Positions 13,242 through 15,271 of a stretch of DNA of 15,271 nucleotides are shown here, piece after piece (position 1 is the stretch's first letter; every line of letters begins with the position of its first letter). Source of the DNA: Chlamydiota bacterium. Lineage in GTDB: Bacteria; Auribacterota; UBA3054; B51-G9. The DNA lies in contig QMOL01000033.1 in the NCBI GenBank assembly GCA_003648225.1, positions 1 to 15,271 of the forward strand, read 5' to 3'. The notes beneath the pieces are model-generated. The model did no database searches. It saw nothing but the letters and a program-made list of their open reading frames with translations, and was not told where the DNA came from. A program made the translations under genes and the position numbers.

Positions 13242-13793
13242 ATGAAATCTTCACAAAAAATGACTTATAAAACATTGGTTGTAATTGCAATTTGCTGGTT
13301 TGCTCTTTTTTCATCAAAACATATCTTCGCCGCTGAAACTAATAATGTCCCTACGCGCATTAACGCGGATAAACTTGAATGTGACTATGAAGAACGCATC
13401 GTTTATCTTCGCGGCTCCGTAGTTGTTCGGGATACAAAAGGAATCTTAAAAGCGGATAACGCGACTGTTTACTTTAAAAAAACTAAAGAAAAAAAAGACA
13501 GCCTTAGTTCTACCGCTAATGTCGGCAGCTTTAGTCGCGTGGTCGCTGTCGGGAACGTTAGAATGTCAAGTAACGATAAAGCAGTTGTTGTTGTCAGTGA
13601 TAAAGCAGTTTGGAATAAAAATAATAATACGATTGTTCTTACCGGCGGGCCGCCAATGGTTAAGCAGGGTGCGTCATACATAAAAGCTAAACGTATTGTA
13701 TATGATCTTACGACCGGAAAGTGTGATTTTTTTCCTGAACCGCAGATGGTTTTCAGCATACCCGACAGTGAGAAAACTAAGTTTATTGAATAA
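13242..13793 (+). CDS. lptA: LptA/OstA-family periplasmic LPS transport protein, first copy
   Basis: A 183-residue periplasmic protein with a signal peptide (Lys-containing start, LVVIAICWFALFSS, cleavage probably near IFAA at about 30-31). The rest is an OstA-N domain, the beta-jellyroll unit that forms the LPS-carrying bridge across the periplasm. Typical features are TRINADKLECDYEERIVYLR (38-57), GSVVVRDTKGILKADNATVY, VVAVGNVRM and the later repeat VLTGGPPMVKQGASYIKAKR. It follows lptC after four bases, with GGAG as ribosome site. A second, different OstA-like gene comes next. Which of the two is the main LptA cannot be decided from the sequence; they may form a mixed bridge. Confidence 0.82.
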   Translation: MKSSQKMTYKTLVVIAICWFALFSSKHIFAAETNNVPTRINADKLECDYEERIVYLRGSVVVRDTKGILKADNATVYFKKTKEKKDSLSSTANVGSFSRVVAVGNVRMSSNDKAVVVVSDKAVWNKNNNTIVLTGGPPMVKQGASYIKAKRIVYDLTTGKCDFFPEPQMVFSIPDSEKTKFIE

Positions 13794-13814
13794 TCAGCAT
13801 TTTTTAAATTAAAT

Positions 13815-14339
13815 ATGTGGCCTCTTATGAAAAATATTATCATTATATTAACTGTGTTCCTGTCAGGTGCTTTTATCTCTTCCCCTGCTTTTGCGAAAGC
13901 CGAAGCAAAAAAAAAGAAGGATTCGCCGGTAACAATCAATGCGGACAGAATGCAGTATCTTAAAAATGAAAATTGTATGGTACTTGAGGATAATGTAGTG
14001 GTTAAGCTTGATTCCAAGTCACTTTATGCTGATAAAGTTATCGCATTTCAGGGAACTAATTCTTTGGGTAAGATGGACTTTACCAGAATTGTAGCGACAG
14101 GAAATGTAGTCATTAAAGACTCTGATAAAAGTCTTTACGGTAAAAAAGGAGTTTGGGAAAAAAGTAAAAATGTTATCCGCTTTACAGGTGAACCGGTTGT
14201 CAAAACAAAAGGCGGACAGGAAATCAGCGCGGAAATCATTAAATACAATGTGATTACCGGCAAAGTTACTTTTGAAGGCGGATCAAAAGCGCATATAACT
14301 AATCTAAAAAATAAAAATATTGATTTTGGCGGATTTTAA
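13815..14339 (+). CDS. LptA/OstA-family periplasmic LPS transport protein, second copy
   Basis: A 174-residue OstA-domain protein with a signal peptide ending in SSPAFA-K at about 27. The mature part begins with a Lys-rich stretch, then VTINADRMQYLKNENCMVLE, DNVVVKLDSKSLYADKVIAF, RIVATGNVVIKDSDKSLYGK and VIRFTGEPVVKTKGGQEISA, the repeated strand pattern of LptA. It shares this plan with the preceding gene but little exact sequence, so any duplication is old. The ATG at 13815 is the longest start; the ATG at 13827 gives a cleaner signal peptide (MKNIIIILTVF) and is a real alternative, as neither has a Shine-Dalgarno site. One base separates its stop from the lptB ATG, pointing to coupled translation and a role in LPS export. 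Confidence 0.8.
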   Translation: MWPLMKNIIIILTVFLSGAFISSPAFAKAEAKKKKDSPVTINADRMQYLKNENCMVLEDNVVVKLDSKSLYADKVIAFQGTNSLGKMDFTRIVATGNVVIKDSDKSLYGKKGVWEKSKNVIRFTGEPVVKTKGGQEISAEIIKYNVITGKVTFEGGSKAHITNLKNKNIDFGGF

Positions 14340-14340
14340 T

Positions 14341-15072
14341 ATGAATGATAAACCTATCTTATATACAGAATCTCTTGTTAAAACTTATAGCAAACGTAAT
14401 GTCGTTAATAAAGTTAACATTAATGTCAGCTCAGGCGAAATTGTCGGATTGCTCGGCCCGAACGGAGCGGGTAAAACTACAACCTTTTATATGATCGTCG
14501 GTATAATCAGACCAAATGAAGGTAAAGTTTTCTTTAAAGATAATGATGTTACTAATGTCCCCATGTGCGAACGAGCACAAAGGGGCATGGCTTACTTATC
14601 ACAGGAACCATCGATTTTTAGACGTCTTACAGCTCTCGAAAACATTATCGCGGTACTCGAAACGTTACCGATTCCGCGAACGGAAATTAAACGCCGCGCT
14701 CATGAACTTCTTGAAGAACTCGGTATCGATCGTTTGGCGCAAAGTAAAGCTTACACCCTTTCCGGAGGAGAGCGGCGCAGACTTGAAATCGCTCGCGCGC
14801 TTGTTACTAACCCTTCCGTTATACTTCTTGATGAGCCGTTTTCGGGCGTTGATCCTATAGCTGTTGCAGACGTTCAGCAGATCATTCGTGATTTAAAGAA
14901 AAGAGATTTGGGAATTCTTATTACAGATCACAATGTCCGCGAAACTTTGAGCGTAACGGATCGCGCTTACATCACAAATTCCGGCGAAATAATGATTGAA
15001 GGCACCGCCGACAAACTAATCAACGATCCTGAAGCGCGAAGAATATATCTTGGCGAAGATTTTAAAATATAG
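14341..15072 (+). CDS. lptB: LPS export ABC transporter ATP-binding protein LptB
   Basis: A 243-residue ABC ATPase, the normal length for LptB, which powers LPS extraction by LptB2FG at the inner membrane. Walker A is GPNGAGKTT (39-47), the Q-loop region is LSQEPSIFRRLTALENI (typical of LptB), the signature is LSGGE (140-144), Walker B is ILLDEP with Asp164/Glu165, and the H-loop is ITDHNV with His197. The family end HNVRETLSVTDRAYI and EIMIEGT is present. An in-frame TTG at 14320 would extend it into the previous gene, but the ATG at 14341 fits the family start and follows GGCGGA. LptF and LptG, its membrane partners, are not in the window. Confidence 0.96.
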   Translation: MNDKPILYTESLVKTYSKRNVVNKVNINVSSGEIVGLLGPNGAGKTTTFYMIVGIIRPNEGKVFFKDNDVTNVPMCERAQRGMAYLSQEPSIFRRLTALENIIAVLETLPIPRTEIKRRAHELLEELGIDRLAQSKAYTLSGGERRRLEIARALVTNPSVILLDEPFSGVDPIAVADVQQIIRDLKKRDLGILITDHNVRETLSVTDRAYITNSGEIMIEGTADKLINDPEARRIYLGEDFKI

Positions 15073-15203
15073 TAACTAAAGCAGCATCTTGCTTTGAACT
15101 ATCAGCACAAAAAGATTCGGGAGAAATATAGTAAGCAATATCGTTGTTCAAGTAATGTTATGCAACTTTTATTTCCGAAATAGCGTTAGAAAAATTAAAA
15201 ATC

Positions 15204-15271
15204 TTAGTGCTCTTAGTGTCTTAGTGGTAAAAAAATATATAAGGAAACCACAAAAGCACGAAGTGCACAAA
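15204..15271. repeat. Inverted pair of arms built from about 8-base units, possibly cut by the window edge
   Basis: The left arm (15204-15228) reads TTAGTGCT, CTTAGTGT, CTTAGTGGT. The right arm (15247-15271) is its imperfect reverse complement: ACCACAAAA, GCACGAAG, TGCACAAA. About 19 of 25 positions match, across an 18-base AT-rich spacer. The last unit ends on the final base of the window, so the element may continue. It sits about 130 bases after lptB, in a gap where I see no gene. Confidence 0.65.

Noticed and set aside
14320..14340. TTG start for lptB overlapping the preceding gene
   Set aside because: The ATG at 14341 gives the normal LptB start and length and follows a better ribosome site.
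15078..15095. AAAGCA/TGCTTT hairpin after lptB as a terminator
   Set aside because: The stem is six weak pairs with no T-run after it.

Overview
This is a 15.3 kb, AT-rich window from a Gram-negative, LPS-producing bacterium. The Kdo synthesis genes and the Lpt transport genes show an outer membrane with Kdo-containing LPS. The tRNA-encoded CCA end, metal-type KdsA, weak Shine-Dalgarno sites and secreted Ig-like/glycan genes would fit a PVC-group lineage such as Lentisphaerota. That placement is an inference and cannot be settled from the sequence alone. There is no phage, transposon, CRISPR array or defence gene.

Left block (positions 1-4213, minus strand): three genes read right to left. 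They are a GH130-family mannoside phosphorylase-like enzyme, an ADP-ribosylglycohydrolase-fold enzyme with an added C-terminal beta-rich domain, and a secreted protein with an N-terminal Ig-like domain that runs off the left edge. This looks like a small glycan-processing locus. The function of the last two is not established.

The gap at 4214-4375 holds two back-to-back sigma70-type promoters, each with a perfect TATAAT and a 17-base spacer. One faces the GH130 gene and the other faces tRNA-Arg(CCU).

Right block (4376-15072, plus strand): tRNA-Arg(CCU) lies six bases before a PHP-domain gene. Then come a membrane-anchored TPR protein (YfgM-like), a large periplasmic TPR protein with a Glu-rich repeat linker, an LptE-like lipoprotein, ribosomal protein L28 (rpmB), a HAD-family protein with unusual motifs, kdsB, kdsA, kdsD, kdsC, lptC, two different lptA-like genes and lptB. 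Gaps are short (at most about 90 bases), several genes overlap and all face the same way, so this is probably one long operon or a few overlapping ones. Together the genes make CMP-Kdo from ribulose 5-phosphate (KdsD, KdsA, KdsC, KdsB) and supply much of the LPS export bridge (LptB, LptC, LptA-like proteins, LptE). LptD, LptF, LptG and the Kdo transferase are not in the window.

Three gaps in the right block carry a degenerate AATAACG heptamer repeated in register. The last 70 bases of the window hold an inverted pair of arms built from roughly 8-base units. No stretch longer than 300 bases lacks a gene.
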